A DNA stretch of 5,925 nucleotides from Pyrinomonadaceae bacterium (GTDB taxonomy: Bacteria; Acidobacteriota; Blastocatellia; Pyrinomonadales; Pyrinomonadaceae), in assembly GCA_013695245.1 (NCBI GenBank), contig JACDAW010000540.1, positions 1 through 5,925 on the forward strand. Reading direction: 5' to 3'. The translations under genes and the position numbers were made by a program. The notes beneath the pieces are model-generated. The model did not search any database. It saw nothing but the letters and a program-made list of their open reading frames with translations, and was not told the origin of the DNA. Each line of letters begins with the position of its first letter. Position 1 is the stretch's first letter. This document shows, piece by piece, positions 5,382 through 5,925 of this stretch.

Positions 5382-5925
5382 ATGTATCCTGAGCTTTTTC
5401 GGATCGGCAATTTTCCTGTTAATACTTACGGCGTGCTGCTGGCCATCGCTTTTCTCGTGGCGCTAATGGTCGCCGCGCGTCTCGGCGCGCGCGATGGACT
5501 TAGGCGCGAGCGGATTTACGATCTCGGATTGTGGATGCTCTTAGCGGCCATCGTCGGCTCCAAGCTACTATTGCTCGTCGTCGAGCCTGCCTACCGCGCG
5601 AATCCTTTCCAACTTTTGTCGCTTGATTTCTTGCGCTCCGGCGGCGTCTTTTACGGCGGCTTTATCGCAGCCGTCGCAACGGGCTATGCGCTTGCCAGAC
5701 GTTATCAGATGCCTTGGTGGAAAACGGCAGATGCTTTCGCGCCCGGCATCGCGCTTGGTCAAGCCATTGGTCGGCAAGGCTGCTTCGCCGCCGGATGTTG
5801 CTGGGGCAAGCCGACGAATCTGCCTTGGGGCGTCGAGTTTACCGAACTCGGTCATGAAGTGACGGGCGTGCCCTTAGGCGTGCATCTTCATCCGACGCAA
5901 CTCTATGAATCGTTTGCCGCGCTTC
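5382..5925 (+). CDS. lgt: Prolipoprotein diacylglyceryl transferase, 3' end outside window
   Basis: 181 complete codons are present and the gene runs off the window with no stop. Lgt transfers diacylglycerol from phosphatidylglycerol to the lipobox cysteine of prolipoproteins in the inner membrane, the step before LspA. Seen: the N-terminus MYPELFRIGNFPVNTYGVLL; membrane helices at about 14-34, 47-67, 88-106 and 118-136; SGGVFYGGF (86-94); the Lgt signature GQAIGRQGCFAAGCCWG (126-142), whose R131 corresponds to the essential Arg143 of the Escherichia coli enzyme; and HPTQLYE (170-176). The GCFxxGCCxG form of the signature, with three cysteines, differs from the GNFxNG form of proteobacteria and matches the variant found in several other phyla. 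The second essential arginine would lie in the missing part. Confidence 0.96.
   Translation, partial: MYPELFRIGNFPVNTYGVLLAIAFLVALMVAARLGARDGLRRERIYDLGLWMLLAAIVGSKLLLLVVEPAYRANPFQLLSLDFLRSGGVFYGGFIAAVATGYALARRYQMPWWKTADAFAPGIALGQAIGRQGCFAAGCCWGKPTNLPWGVEFTELGHEVTGVPLGVHLHPTQLYESFAAL

Noticed and set aside
5568..5862. Open frames on both strands inside lgt
   Set aside because: Shadows of lgt, whose own frame shows conserved Lgt motifs across the same bases.

Overview
The window is ordinary-looking chromosomal DNA from a moderately G+C-rich bacterium, with all genes on the + strand. It ends in the core block ileS-lspA-lgt. Upstream of that are two small membrane-anchored proteins, one of the YtxH family and one resembling DUF948, and the DNA-binding end of an NtrC-type regulator. 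Codons favour G/C in the third position, intergenic DNA is A/T-rich, and Shine-Dalgarno sites are good for some genes and absent for others. No phylogenetic marker is decisive. Gene order, the two inserts in IleRS and the A/T-rich degenerate spacer make me think of Acidobacteriota (Blastocatellia-like), but this is a low-confidence guess.

Layout. Positions 2-241 hold the last 79 codons of a regulator with a Fis-type helix-turn-helix. Positions 242-443 are a 202-base gap with two candidate sigma-70 promoters and three consecutive predicted RNA hairpins. Positions 444-890 encode a YtxH-domain protein. Positions 891-1000 are an A/T-rich spacer of degenerate ATTTAAATC-like repeats. Positions 1001-1573 encode a one-helix, coiled-coil membrane protein, closed by a strong intrinsic terminator at 1598-1644. 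Positions 1645-1797 carry a candidate promoter and a short hairpin-containing leader. Then come ileS (1798-4797), lspA (4794-5339, overlapping ileS by four bases) and the first 181 codons of lgt (from 5382, running off the window).

Function. There appear to be two transcription units. The ytxH and coiled-coil genes have no obvious terminator between them and share the terminator at 1598-1644, so they probably form a small envelope or stress unit. The ileS-lspA-lgt unit joins isoleucyl-tRNA synthesis to two steps of lipoprotein maturation: Lgt attaches diacylglycerol to the lipobox cysteine and LspA then cleaves the signal peptide.

I found no CRISPR array, mobile element, tRNA or rRNA, and no convincing undescribed multi-gene system. 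The points most worth a second look are the altered HIGH and KMSKS motifs of IleRS, its two charged inserts (one directly before the editing-site motif), the structured leaders of ytxH and ileS, and the degenerate repeat spacer.
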